From contig JAIOYP010000004.1 in NCBI GenBank assembly GCA_021741155.1, positions 1 through 64,000 on the forward strand: DNA of 64,000 bases. Reading direction: 5' to 3'. Below are positions 1-8,454 of the stretch, piece after piece (positions within the stretch are counted from its first letter, which is position 1; each line of letters starts with the position of its first letter). Origin of the DNA: Flavobacteriales bacterium (lineage in GTDB: Bacteria > Bacteroidota > Bacteroidia > UBA10329). A model generated the notes under the pieces. It was given only the letters and a program-made list of their open reading frames with translations, was not told the DNA's origin and ran no database searches. Both the position numbers and the translations under genes were made by a program.

Positions 1-907
1 TTTTCACTAACGGATGGCGCACAATGTCGCTTCCGCCTAATTCTATAAATGATATTCCTTTCACTCCATTGAGCATATTCCAGGCAGTTCTAAGACCGCT
101 CTGAACCTTCTTTGGAAGGTCAACTTGCGTCACATCCCCAGTAACGATAAACTTGGCTGAATTCCCCATTCTAGTCAGGAACATCCGCGTTTGCGCTTCC
201 GTTGCGTTCTGCGCTTCATCCAATATCACAAAAGCATGATCGAGTGTTCTTCCCCGCATAAAACCGAGTGGCGCAATTTGAATAACACCCGTTTCGAGAT
301 ACTGCGCCAATTTCACTGGCGGCAGCATATCCATAAGCGCATCATATAAAGGTTGCAAATACGGGTCGAGCTTTTCCTTCATGTCACCAGGAAGAAAACC
401 GATGCTTTCTCCTGCTTCCACCGCTGGTCGCGTGAGAATAATCCGCTTTACTTCTCGCTTTTTTAACGCCCGTACAGCCAGTGCAACTGCCGTGTATGTC
501 TTTCCTGATCCGGCTGGCCCAATGACGAAAATCATGTCATCCTTTTCGCTTGCAGCAACAATCTTTTTTTGATTTGGAGTTCTCGCTCTTACCAAATTTC
601 CAGATGGTCCATAAACCAGCACCGATTCATCAATCTTGCCAGAATCTAAGTTCGATTCGCTCAATAACAAACGCTCGATTTCTAAAAGAGGTAAACTTCC
701 AAACTTGTTGTAATGCCCTACAAATTGATTGAATCGTGCTTCAAACTCCTCTAGCGAGTCTTCGTCTCCTATTAACTTTAAAACTTGTCCACGAGCTATC
801 AGTTTTAACTTCGGGAAGTACTTTGCAATTGCCTTGAGTTTCCGCTCATTTACCCCAAAAAATTCCAATGGAGGAATTGGATCAATCGTTAATGTTTTTT
901 CGCTCAA
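1..907 (-). CDS. phoH: PhoH-family ATPase, C-terminus cut by window edge
   Basis: Leftward reading frame open from 907 to base 1 (about 302 codons), so only the last few residues should be missing. It contains a Walker A (GPAGSGKT) and a Walker B-like segment (FVILDEAQN), plus the PhoH signature region with GFLPGDMKEK. PhoH proteins are cytoplasmic P-loop NTPases, often linked to RNA metabolism or phosphate stress; the exact role is unsettled. The only in-frame start is TTG at 905-907: a TAA lies three codons upstream, and the protein then begins (M)SEKTLTIDPIPPLEFFG, the usual N-terminus of Bacteroidota PhoH. It is divergent from the SAM hydrolase gene, with a 124-bp gap in which I see no clear promoter box. 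Confidence 0.9.
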   Translation of the reverse strand, partial: MSEKTLTIDPIPPLEFFGVNERKLKAIAKYFPKLKLIARGQVLKLIGDEDSLEEFEARFNQFVGHYNKFGSLPLLEIERLLLSESNLDSGKIDESVLVYGPSGNLVRARTPNQKKIVAASEKDDMIFVIGPAGSGKTYTAVALAVRALKKREVKRIILTRPAVEAGESIGFLPGDMKEKLDPYLQPLYDALMDMLPPVKLAQYLETGVIQIAPLGFMRGRTLDHAFVILDEAQNATEAQTRMFLTRMGNSAKFIVTGDVTQVDLPKKVQSGLRTAWNMLNGVKGISFIELGGSDIVRHPLVK

Positions 908-1031
908 GAAGCCATCAAATTAAGGTGTTTCAACTTTGGGTACGCGTTCTTATTATGTAGATTTGGAACGGTTACAAAGTAACGCAAATTGCCCTCAACG
1001 ATTCACCCGAAACCAGTCAATTAACCAACAG

Positions 1032-1814
1032 ATGTCGATCATAACCCTAACCACTGATATGGGCTTGCGCGATCATTACGTTGGTGTGCTAAAAGGCGCC
1101 ATCTACAGGCACTATCCTGAGGCTAGAATTATAGACCTTTCGCATCAGGTGAAGTCGTTTTATGTACCTGAAGCGGCAATGATTGTTCGTAATTCGTATC
1201 CAGATTTCCCAAAGGGAACGGTGCATTTGATTGGTGTGAGTCCGAATAGAACCGACCGCATCAATCACTTGGCTGTGGAATTTAGAGGGCAGTATTTTAT
1301 TGGGGCTGACAACGGCATGTTCCCATTGATTTTTGACCGCGCTCCAACCAAGATCGTGGATTTGAGTTTGATTACTCAAACAGCAACGTCTTCCATTTTT
1401 CCAAGTCGCGACATTTTTGCTGTGGCAGCAACCCATCTGGCAAAGGGTGGTATCATGGAAATTCTTGGAAGACCAGCAGACATCATTAACGAAAAGACCG
1501 CTTTTGTTCCCGTTATTGATGGCAGAACCATACGTGGCATTGCCATTCATGTGGATGTTTATGGAAACATCATCACCAACGTGGACAGAACCTTATTTAA
1601 TACTGTTGGACAAGGGCGACCATTTGAAATTCGCTTTCGTAAAGAACAACACGTTATTAATCGTGTTTATGATTCATACGCTGATGTTCCACATGGAGAA
1701 AAAATGGCTTTATTTGGAGCTTCAGGACTTTTAGAAATAGCAATTAACCGTTCAAATGCTTCTCTGCTTTTAGGAGTGAAGCACGAAGACGTCATTAGCA
1801 TCACATTCCAATGA
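1032..1814 (+). CDS. SAM hydrolase / SAM hydroxide adenosyltransferase (DUF62 family)
   Basis: 260-residue protein of the fluorinase/chlorinase fold. Most bacterial members hydrolyse S-adenosylmethionine to adenosine and methionine. Family motifs are visible: an N-terminal TLTTDMGLRDHYVG segment, a GADNG motif in mid protein, and a C-terminal DVYGNIITN segment that contributes to the adenosyl site. The reading frame extends upstream to 936, but the ATG at 1032 is chosen because it starts directly with MSIITLTTD, as in the family. Its 3' end overlaps the next gene by 4 bp (ATGA), so the two are probably co-translated. Halogenase activity would be an unusual alternative; nothing here suggests it. 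Confidence 0.88.
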   Translation: MSIITLTTDMGLRDHYVGVLKGAIYRHYPEARIIDLSHQVKSFYVPEAAMIVRNSYPDFPKGTVHLIGVSPNRTDRINHLAVEFRGQYFIGADNGMFPLIFDRAPTKIVDLSLITQTATSSIFPSRDIFAVAATHLAKGGIMEILGRPADIINEKTAFVPVIDGRTIRGIAIHVDVYGNIITNVDRTLFNTVGQGRPFEIRFRKEQHVINRVYDSYADVPHGEKMALFGASGLLEIAINRSNASLLLGVKHEDVISITFQ

Positions 1815-2101
1815 TAACACGCATCGTTCACCTCACTTTTCAGGAACATCAGGTAGATGAATTTTTCAAAATATTTGATGTCAGTGGACCTAAGATTCGC
1901 GCTTGTAAAGGCTGCAAACAGCTTGAGTTAGTACAAGACATCTACCATCCACATATGTTTTTCACCATAAGTAAATGGGACAGCGAAGAATCGCTTGAGG
2001 CTTACCGTAATTCTGAAGTATTCCGTGGAACGTGGAAGAAAATGAAAAAACTATTTTCTGTTCCGGCCCACGCCTGGACAACCACTGATACTGGTAAATA
2101 G
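1811..2101 (+). CDS. Antibiotic biosynthesis monooxygenase (ABM) domain protein
   Basis: 96-residue single-domain protein with the ABM ferredoxin-like fold pattern: an N-terminal strand MITRIVHLTF, a central CKGCKQLELVQD strand and the WDSEESLEAYRNS helix that is typical of the family. Such small dimeric proteins act as quinol or haem mono-oxygenases or have no known substrate. The start overlaps the SAM hydrolase stop by 4 bp. A true antibiotic pathway is not suggested by the surroundings, which are housekeeping genes. Confidence 0.8.
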   Translation: MITRIVHLTFQEHQVDEFFKIFDVSGPKIRACKGCKQLELVQDIYHPHMFFTISKWDSEESLEAYRNSEVFRGTWKKMKKLFSVPAHAWTTTDTGK

Positions 2102-2120
2102 CATTCTATCTTTGGCGTAG

Positions 2121-4010
2121 ATGAATCCCACGCCAGAATCCATTCTCAAACAATACTGGGGCTTTGATGCTTTTCGTGCGCAGCAGCGCGAGATCATTCA
2201 AGAAGCTTTGGATGGCAAAGATGTGCTTGCTTTGCTCCCAACTGGTGGCGGAAAATCCATCTGTTTTCAAGTTCCTGCGCTTTGCAAGGAAGGAATTTGC
2301 ATTGTAGTTTCTCCGCTTGTAGCGTTGATGAAAGATCAGGTCGAAAACTTGAAGAAGAAAGGCGTCAACGCCATGCTGTTGCATTCGGGAATGCGGTTTT
2401 CGCAGATTGATGCTGCACTAGATACCTGCGTTTATGGCGATGTGAAATTCCTTTATCTCAGTCCCGAAAGACTTCGAAATGAAATGGTTCAAGTTCGGAT
2501 TCAGAAGATGAATGTGAATTTGTTGGCTGTAGATGAAGCGCATTGCATTTCGCAATGGGGCTACGATTTCCGTCCGCCCTATTTGCAGATTGCAGAAATA
2601 AGAGAATTACTTCCAAAAGTTCCCGTGTTGGCTTTGACGGCCACAGCCACACCAAAAGTGGTTGACGATATTCAAATCAAGCTTGCATTCAAGAAGAAGA
2701 ATGTCATCCGAAAATCATTCGCGAGAGAGAACCTTTCGTACATGATTCTCAAGGAAGATGACCTCAAAGGGCGCATGCTTCGGATACTCTCAAAAACACC
2801 CGGAAGTGCCATTGTTTACGTTCGAAATCGAAGACGAACAAAGGAAATAGCTCAATTTCTGCAAACGCAGAACGTATCGGCTTCCTTCTATCACGCTGGG
2901 CTTTCCTTTGACGAACGACAAATCCGTCAAGAGGATTGGATTAACGACAAAACACGCGTCATTGTAGCTACCAATGCCTTCGGAATGGGCATCGACAAGC
3001 CCGATGTTAGATTGGTGATTCACGTTGGTTTTCCAGATAGTTTGGAAGGATACTTTCAGGAAGCTGGTCGTGGTGGACGTGATGGCTTAGAAAGCTTTGC
3101 TGTGGCATTGGTGAATAACCATGACATCGCAGAATTGCAGAAGAAAATGAATCACGAATTCACAACCCGTGAGCGGATTAAAGAGGTGTATTACTCCATC
3201 GGAAGCTCATTACAACTAGCCGAAGGAAGTGGCGAAGACGAATGGTTTGATTTTGATTTGGCTACGCTTTCCGAACGATACAAATGGAACCCAAAAGAAG
3301 TAATGGAAGCCATTTCGTTCTTAGAAAAAGCTGATCATCTGATTATTTCAGCCAACTCTGACCCACGTTCACAACTCAAAATCCGAGTCAACCACGATAC
3401 GCTTTACGACATTGAAATACGCAATCCGAAAATTGGAAGGCTAACGAAAGTGTTGCTCCGCTCCTACGGAAGAATGTTTGAGGAATTCGTGCCCATCAGC
3501 GAAACGTTAATCGCCAAACGGGCTGGTTATTCGTTAGAGCAAACTGTTGCCATTTTGGACAAACTTCACAAGTTAGAAGTAGCCGATTACCGTCCGTCTA
3601 CTGGTTTGCCCAAACTCAGTTTTGTAGGTGGAAGAGTTCGAAAACAGGACATTCATATTTCTAAAGAAGTGTATGAAATACGTATCAACTTGATTCGAGA
3701 ACGCATTAAAGCCGCGCTTCATTTTGTGCAAACCGATAAGGTTTGTCGAAGTCAAATTCTTCTGAAATATTTTGGCGAAACAGACAGTCAAAGTTGTGGT
3801 AAGTGCGATGTCTGCCGTGGGCTTTCTAAGTTCAATTTGAACCAAGAAGATATGGAATTGGTGAAATCAATCGTCATTTCTGAAACCAGTCTGGAAGAGC
3901 TTTTTGATAAGATTGAGAAGCCTGAAAAAGAGATATTGAAAGCAGTTCAGTTGCTACTTGACAATAACGAGCTTGTATATCATATGAATGGAAAGATTGG
4001 TTTGCCGTGA
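2121..4010 (+). CDS. recQ: ATP-dependent DNA helicase, RecQ family
   Basis: 629-residue superfamily 2 helicase that unwinds recombination and repair intermediates with 3'-5' polarity. Visible motifs: Walker A LLPTGGGKSICFQVPAL near residue 40, DEAH box AVDEAHCISQWGYDFR near 140, a motif IV-VI region with ATNAFGMGIDKPDVR and QEAGRGGRDG near 290-330, and the RQC zinc site ending in SCGKCDVCRG near 565. The length fits short RecQ proteins lacking a recognisable HRDC domain at the end. It is followed with a 4-bp overlap by a DNA glycosylase, making a repair gene pair. Confidence 0.95.
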   Translation: MNPTPESILKQYWGFDAFRAQQREIIQEALDGKDVLALLPTGGGKSICFQVPALCKEGICIVVSPLVALMKDQVENLKKKGVNAMLLHSGMRFSQIDAALDTCVYGDVKFLYLSPERLRNEMVQVRIQKMNVNLLAVDEAHCISQWGYDFRPPYLQIAEIRELLPKVPVLALTATATPKVVDDIQIKLAFKKKNVIRKSFARENLSYMILKEDDLKGRMLRILSKTPGSAIVYVRNRRRTKEIAQFLQTQNVSASFYHAGLSFDERQIRQEDWINDKTRVIVATNAFGMGIDKPDVRLVIHVGFPDSLEGYFQEAGRGGRDGLESFAVALVNNHDIAELQKKMNHEFTTRERIKEVYYSIGSSLQLAEGSGEDEWFDFDLATLSERYKWNPKEVMEAISFLEKADHLIISANSDPRSQLKIRVNHDTLYDIEIRNPKIGRLTKVLLRSYGRMFEEFVPISETLIAKRAGYSLEQTVAILDKLHKLEVADYRPSTGLPKLSFVGGRVRKQDIHISKEVYEIRINLIRERIKAALHFVQTDKVCRSQILLKYFGETDSQSCGKCDVCRGLSKFNLNQEDMELVKSIVISETSLEELFDKIEKPEKEILKAVQLLLDNNELVYHMNGKIGLP

Positions 4011-4597
4011 AGAAACTGCCATTGCATTTTTACGACCGTGAGGATGTAGTGCTCATCGCTCAAGAACTAATCGGAAAAGTTCTTTGTACGAATGTAGATG
4101 GCATTATTACCAAAGGAATCATTACAGAAACAGAAGCTTACGCTGGTGAGATTGATAAAGCCTCGCATGCTTTTGGAGGCAAACGCACCGACCGAACAGA
4201 GATTATGTTCGGGAAACCCGGTATTTCCTACGTTTATCTTTGCTATGGAGTCCATTCCCTTTTCAACGTGGTGACTAATAAAGAAGGCATTCCCCACGCA
4301 GTTCTTATCCGCGGCATCTATCCAATTGAAGGCGTTGAAACAATTGTTTCGAGAAGAAAAACGAAAGAACCATTGCACAAAATTGCAGATGGCCCAGGAA
4401 AATTAAGCAAAGCACTCGGAATCGAATTCCGCCAACATAATAATTTGGATTTGCTTGGTGATGAAGTTTGGATTGAAGACCATTCAACTACCGTAAATAT
4501 GAAAGACGTTCTAGTAGGACCTCGAATTGGGGTTGATTATGCTGCAGAAGATGCACTTCTGCCCTATCGGTTTTTGTGGAAGCGGGCGCTTCAATAA
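4007..4597 (+). CDS. 3-methyladenine DNA glycosylase (AAG/MPG family)
   Basis: 196-residue monofunctional glycosylase that removes alkylated purines in base-excision repair. The family core ITETEAYAG (with the catalytic Glu), RTEIMFGKPGISYVYLCYG and the C-terminal VGPRIGVDYA segment are present. The start is GTG at 4007, overlapping the TGA of recQ (GTGA); no better in-frame ATG lies before the conserved region. The coupling to recQ suggests joint expression of two repair functions. Confidence 0.92.
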   Translation: MKKLPLHFYDREDVVLIAQELIGKVLCTNVDGIITKGIITETEAYAGEIDKASHAFGGKRTDRTEIMFGKPGISYVYLCYGVHSLFNVVTNKEGIPHAVLIRGIYPIEGVETIVSRRKTKEPLHKIADGPGKLSKALGIEFRQHNNLDLLGDEVWIEDHSTTVNMKDVLVGPRIGVDYAAEDALLPYRFLWKRALQ

Positions 4598-4613
4598 ACT
4601 ATTCACTTTAGAA

Positions 4614-4621
4614 TACCTTTG
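4614..4621 (+). promoter_or_regulatory. Bacteroidetes-type -7 box (TAccTTTG)
   Basis: Exact match to the Bacteroidota -7 consensus TAnnTTTG, followed by CCGCCC and, 6 bp after the box, the ATG at 4628. Transcription would start at or within a few bases of the start codon, so the message is probably leaderless or nearly so. Confidence 0.7.
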
Positions 4622-4627
4622 CCGCCC

Positions 4628-5773
4628 ATGAAAACAATCATTCTAAACAAAGGTAAAGAGAGTTCATTACTGAGAAAACACCGTTGGGTGTTCTCGGGTG
4701 CTATTGCCAACACATCAGCCAAGCCGGAAAATGGCGAATTGGTGAGCGTAGAAGATTCTCAAGGGAATTACATCGGTGCTGGGCATTACCATAATGGTTC
4801 CATTGCCGTGAGGATGCTCACGTTTGAAAAAGAACGAGTTGATCAAACCTTTTGGAATCAGCGTTTTCAAGAAGCATTTGAAGTCAGAAAAGGCCTTGGT
4901 TTATTAACCAAAGAAACCAACTGTTTCCGTCTCATTCATGCCGAAGGTGATGGTTTGCCAGGTTGTGTGGTTGATATTTATAATGATTGTGCGGTGGTGC
5001 AAAGCCACACAGATGGCATGGCCAATTGCTCTAAGGAAATAACCAAAGCACTGGACAACATTAAAGGCTTGAAGTTGAACTCCATTTACCATCGAAATCT
5101 GGCTTCAAAAGAGCATGCATTTCTGAAAGGAAAGAAAGAGGAAACCGAAGTTTTAGAGAACGGAATCAAGTTCAAAGTCAACTGGGTGAACGGACAAAAG
5201 ACAGGCTTTTTCATCGATCAACGAGATAATCGCGCCTTGGTTGGAGATTACGCCAAAGGACGAACGGTGCTGAATACGTTCAGCTACACAGGTGGTTTCT
5301 CTGTGTATGCCTTGGCAAAAGGTGCCAAAAAGGTCACTTCTGTGGATATTTCACAACCTGCGGTTGATTTGGCGGCAGAAAACGCCACCATCAACGGACT
5401 AGACAAGAACCACGAAGCTGTTTGCGAAGATGCTTTCAAGTTTGTGGAGAAGTCTGATGGTTACGATATGATAATTCTGGATCCGCCAGCATTTGCCAAG
5501 TCAATAAAAGCACGGCATCGCGCTGTACAAGGCTACAAGCGACTGAATGAAACGGCACTGAAGAAGATTGCTCCGAATAGTCTTCTGTTCACGTTTTCGT
5601 GTTCACAGGTGGTTAACCCGCAAATGTTTGAAAGCGCGGTTCTAGCCGCTGCCATCAACGCTGGACGAAACGTTCGTGTACTTAAACGATTGGGTCACGC
5701 GGTGGATCATCCCGTCAATATCTATCATCCAGAAGGAGAATATTTGAAAGGCTTGATGCTGCACGTGAGTTAA
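4628..5773 (+). CDS. rlmI: Class I rRNA (cytosine-C5) methyltransferase, RlmI-like
   Basis: 381-residue SAM-dependent methylase of the RlmI/RlmK family, which in E. coli makes m5C1962 in 23S rRNA. It has an N-terminal PUA domain (residues about 1-75, LRKHRWVFSGAI), a middle domain, and a Rossmann domain with NTFSYTGGFSVYALAKGA (SAM loop), the acidic VDIS segment, ILDPPAFAK and a C-terminal SCSQVV segment bearing Cys. The ATG at 4628 is preferred to an upstream TTG (4619) because the TTG lies inside the -7 box. The stop TAA shares one base with the MATE start. Confidence 0.88.
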   Translation: MKTIILNKGKESSLLRKHRWVFSGAIANTSAKPENGELVSVEDSQGNYIGAGHYHNGSIAVRMLTFEKERVDQTFWNQRFQEAFEVRKGLGLLTKETNCFRLIHAEGDGLPGCVVDIYNDCAVVQSHTDGMANCSKEITKALDNIKGLKLNSIYHRNLASKEHAFLKGKKEETEVLENGIKFKVNWVNGQKTGFFIDQRDNRALVGDYAKGRTVLNTFSYTGGFSVYALAKGAKKVTSVDISQPAVDLAAENATINGLDKNHEAVCEDAFKFVEKSDGYDMIILDPPAFAKSIKARHRAVQGYKRLNETALKKIAPNSLLFTFSCSQVVNPQMFESAVLAAAINAGRNVRVLKRLGHAVDHPVNIYHPEGEYLKGLMLHVS

Positions 5774-7110
5774 TGCATGAAACGATTTCATATCGTAACA
5801 TCTGGCGCATTTCCTACCCTCTTATCCTCGGATTTGTAGCTGTAACGGTTATTAACGTAACAGACACAGCTTTTCTTGGTCGAGTAAGTGAAGTAGCCAT
5901 CGGTGCGTCTGGATTGGGTGGTATTTATGTGCTCGTAATGCTGATGGCGGCTTTCGGTCTTGGAATTGGTGCGCAAATTATCATGGCGCGTTTCCATGGC
6001 GAGGAAAAACCAGAGAAGATTGGGCTCGTGTTCGACCACATGATGTACTTGCTTCTGACGCTTTCGGGAATCATGATTCTATTTCATTTTGTGTTTGCCG
6101 AAGCACTGCTTTCACGAATTATTGCGTCCAAGGAAATCCTCGAAAGCACACTTGTTTATGCGAATATTCGGGTTGTAGGATTGATTCCTGCTGCCATCGT
6201 GGTTGGTTATCGCTGCTTCCTCACAGGAATAAGCGATACACGCGCCATTTCGTACGCAGCTGGAATGATGGCCGCCTTGAACCTGGTTTTCAACTACTTG
6301 TTCGTGTTTGGCAATCTGGGTTTCCCCCGAATGGAAATTGCAGGAGCTGGCTATGCATCTGTTCTTTCTGAAACCTTGAGCTTGATTTACCTTATTGTTT
6401 GGGTGAGACGAAAACGTTTGGGAGTTCAGTTCAACTGTTTTCACTTCCCTAAACCGAGTTTTGTTCAGATACGTTCCATCATGCGAATTGCAACTCCCGT
6501 GATGGTGCAGCACATCGTTTCCATTGGTTCGTGGATGACGTTTTTCCTCATTATTGAAGGAATGGGCGAACGTGAACTCGCAATTTCCAACGTGGTTAGA
6601 AGCGGCTATTCTGTACTGATGATTCCGTTAATCGGTATTGGACAAGGAACACAAACATTGGTAAGTAAACTTATCGGGCAAGGCGGAACGCATCTCGTAA
6701 CTACACTCATCAAACGACTATTAATCATCAGCGTGGTTTCTTCCGTGGTGTTGATGTTGCTCAACCTGATTAACCCGAAGTTGTTGCTTTCTGTCTTTAC
6801 AAACGACTTTACGCTCATTTCAGAAGCCATTCCTGTCATCTACATCATTTCCATTTCCATTATCATGTTTGCTGTTTCCATGATTCTACTTTCGGTTGTT
6901 TCTGGCACAGGAAACACCTTTATTACCTTGCTAATTGAGCTGACAACACTTCTTATTTATCTCAATTTCAGTTACCGAATGGTGCATGAATGGCATCAGC
7001 CATTGAATATGGTATGGACCTCAGAGTTCGTGTATTTCGGCTGTATGGGACTTTTCTCAGGACTCTATCTTTGGAGCGGAAAATGGAAAAACGCAAAGGT
7101 GCATGAATAA
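5773..7110 (+). CDS. MATE family efflux transporter
   Basis: 445-residue inner-membrane protein with about 12 hydrophobic segments arranged as two six-helix halves; the first helix carries the MATE-like IWRISYPLILGF start and the VTDTAFLGRVS segment. MATE proteins export cationic drugs or metabolites by Na+ or H+ antiport. The ATG overlaps the preceding stop by one base (TAATG), so it probably shares a message with the methylase gene. The substrate cannot be inferred. Confidence 0.9.
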   Translation: MHETISYRNIWRISYPLILGFVAVTVINVTDTAFLGRVSEVAIGASGLGGIYVLVMLMAAFGLGIGAQIIMARFHGEEKPEKIGLVFDHMMYLLLTLSGIMILFHFVFAEALLSRIIASKEILESTLVYANIRVVGLIPAAIVVGYRCFLTGISDTRAISYAAGMMAALNLVFNYLFVFGNLGFPRMEIAGAGYASVLSETLSLIYLIVWVRRKRLGVQFNCFHFPKPSFVQIRSIMRIATPVMVQHIVSIGSWMTFFLIIEGMGERELAISNVVRSGYSVLMIPLIGIGQGTQTLVSKLIGQGGTHLVTTLIKRLLIISVVSSVVLMLLNLINPKLLLSVFTNDFTLISEAIPVIYIISISIIMFAVSMILLSVVSGTGNTFITLLIELTTLLIYLNFSYRMVHEWHQPLNMVWTSEFVYFGCMGLFSGLYLWSGKWKNAKVHE

Positions 7111-7142
7111 TCTTTTTGAAGAATCAATCGGACATACTTTTA

Positions 7143-7226
7143 GCCACAGATACACTGATTTTCACTGATTCCCATGATTTTTCATCATATCTGTGAAAAA
7201 TCCGTGCTAATCAGTGTATCTGTGGC
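7143..7226. repeat. Intergenic palindrome with 18-bp perfect arms
   Basis: An 18-bp arm at 7143-7160 (GCCACAGATACACTGATT) is repeated in perfect inverted orientation at 7209-7226. The 48-bp spacer contains further CTGTGAAAAATCC-like material. It lies between the MATE and fmt genes, which share orientation. It could fold as a large RNA hairpin, but has no U-run, so I read it as a REP-like repeat and not a classical terminator. Confidence 0.85.
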
Positions 7227-7268
7227 CATTTCATGTAAACCGAAAGCAATCATTACATTGGAATAAAC

Positions 7269-8234
7269 ATGAGTAAGGAAAGAATCGTTTTTATGGGTAC
7301 GCCCGATTTTGCGGTGGCAACGCTAAAAGCACTGTTGGATGCTGGCGCAAATGTAGTTGGAGTAATCACTGCGCCTGACAGACCTGCTGGTCGCGGCATG
7401 AAATTGCAACCATCAGCAGTAAAGCAGTTTGCAGTCGAGAATGAGTTGAACGTGCTGCAACCAACCAATCTTAAATCAGAAGAATTTCTAAATGAATTGA
7501 GAACGTTGAAAGCAACACTTCAAGTAGTAGTTGCATTCAGAATGCTGCCCGAAGTGGTTTGGAATATGCCAGAAAAAGGCACATTCAACTTACACGCCTC
7601 ACTCCTACCTCAATACCGTGGTGCTGCGCCTATCAATTGGGCCGTTATCAATGGCGAGAAAGAATCGGGTGTAACCACCTTTTTCTTGCAACAACAAATT
7701 GACACAGGAAACATCATCTTTCAGGAGAAAGTAGCTATTGGGGAGAATGAAACTGCTGGTGAATTGCACGATAAACTGATGACTGTTGGTGCTGGACTTG
7801 TCGTAAAAACGCTGGAAGCGATTGAGAACGGAAACGCACCTTCCATTCCTCAGAACATGACTGTTGGAGAATTACAAGAAGCTCCCAAAATCTTCAAGGA
7901 AACGTGTAAGATTGATTGGAATAAAACGGTTGATGAAGTCTTCAATCACGTCCGCGGACTTTCACCTTATCCTACTGCGTTTACGTCTCTTGTTTCGGGT
8001 GATGAGGAAATTGGGTTAAAGGTGTTTGAAGCGAGAAAAACGGAAAAAGGAGAAAAGGAGAAAAGGAAGGAAGAAGGAGATAACGGAACGATTCAGGTTG
8101 AGAGCCAACGCATGTTTGTGAAATGTGCGGACGGCTGGTTAGAGATTCTCGAACTGCAAATGGCAGGAAAGAAACGAATGGAAACAACGGCTTTTCTGCT
8201 GGGGTTTAACGTTTCGGAATACATTTGCGAGTAG
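7269..8234 (+). CDS. fmt: Methionyl-tRNA formyltransferase
   Basis: 321-residue enzyme that formylates initiator Met-tRNA. Seen: FMGTPDFAV at the N-terminus, the formyl-folate domain with NLHASLLPQYRGAAPINWA (catalytic Asn/His region) and the C-terminal OB-like domain ending with LQMAGKKRM. Between about residues 255 and 272 there is a lysine/glutamate-rich stretch (KTEKGEKEKRKEEGD) encoded by a nearly pure-purine tract at 8032-8082. This looks like an insertion in the variable loop of the C-terminal domain. The rest is normal, so the enzyme should work. Confidence 0.95.
   Translation: MSKERIVFMGTPDFAVATLKALLDAGANVVGVITAPDRPAGRGMKLQPSAVKQFAVENELNVLQPTNLKSEEFLNELRTLKATLQVVVAFRMLPEVVWNMPEKGTFNLHASLLPQYRGAAPINWAVINGEKESGVTTFFLQQQIDTGNIIFQEKVAIGENETAGELHDKLMTVGAGLVVKTLEAIENGNAPSIPQNMTVGELQEAPKIFKETCKIDWNKTVDEVFNHVRGLSPYPTAFTSLVSGDEEIGLKVFEARKTEKGEKEKRKEEGDNGTIQVESQRMFVKCADGWLEILELQMAGKKRMETTAFLLGFNVSEYICE
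8032..8082 (+). repeat. Purine tract inside fmt
   Basis: About 50 bases made almost only of A and G (GAAAAAGG / GAGAAAAGGAG units), encoding the Lys/Glu-rich insert. It resembles the intergenic purine tracts at 30261-30375, 31969-32091 and 40493-40518. Confidence 0.6.
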
Positions 8235-8240
8235 TGTGCG

Positions 8241-8330
8241 TTAGGGATTGGAGCGGCATCCTTTTTTGCTTTTGGGCAAAAAAGATATAGCGTAAAGCCC
8301 GCCCCCGATTTTTCATCGGGGGAACGCCCA
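8241..8330 (+). repeat. Conserved-looking two-hairpin intergenic element
   Basis: After a GATTGGAGCGGCATCC lead there is a 9-bp perfect stem (CTTTTTTGC 8261-8269 with GCAAAAAAG 8276-8284), then AGATATAGCGTAAAGCCCG, then an 8-bp perfect stem (CCCCCGAT 8302-8309 with ATCGGGGG 8315-8322). The GGAGCGGCATCC...TATAGCG.AAAGCCC string is one I associate from memory with a recurrent intergenic element of Bacteroidota; whether it is a structured RNA or a DNA repeat is not known to me. It sits just after the fmt stop and may help end transcription. Confidence 0.6.
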
Positions 8331-8414
8331 AAACCAACAAACCAACGTTGCATTGCTTGTGGAAAACTGACGTGTATCAGACACGGAACAAGTTCGCAGA
8401 AAGCATTTTACAAT

Positions 8415-8422
8415 TACCTTTG
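8415..8422 (+). promoter_or_regulatory. -7 box (TAccTTTG) of pckA
   Basis: Exact TAnnTTTG match 32 bp before the pckA ATG, leaving a short A-rich leader (CAAAAACAAAAACAATACAA type) in place of a Shine-Dalgarno, as usual for Bacteroidota highly expressed genes. Confidence 0.7.
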
Positions 8423-8454
8423 CGCCTCTTATTTCAAAAACAAAAACAATACAA

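Noticed and set aside
1089-1550. 153-codon leftward frame
   Set aside because: Antisense to the SAM hydrolase gene, which carries clear motifs.
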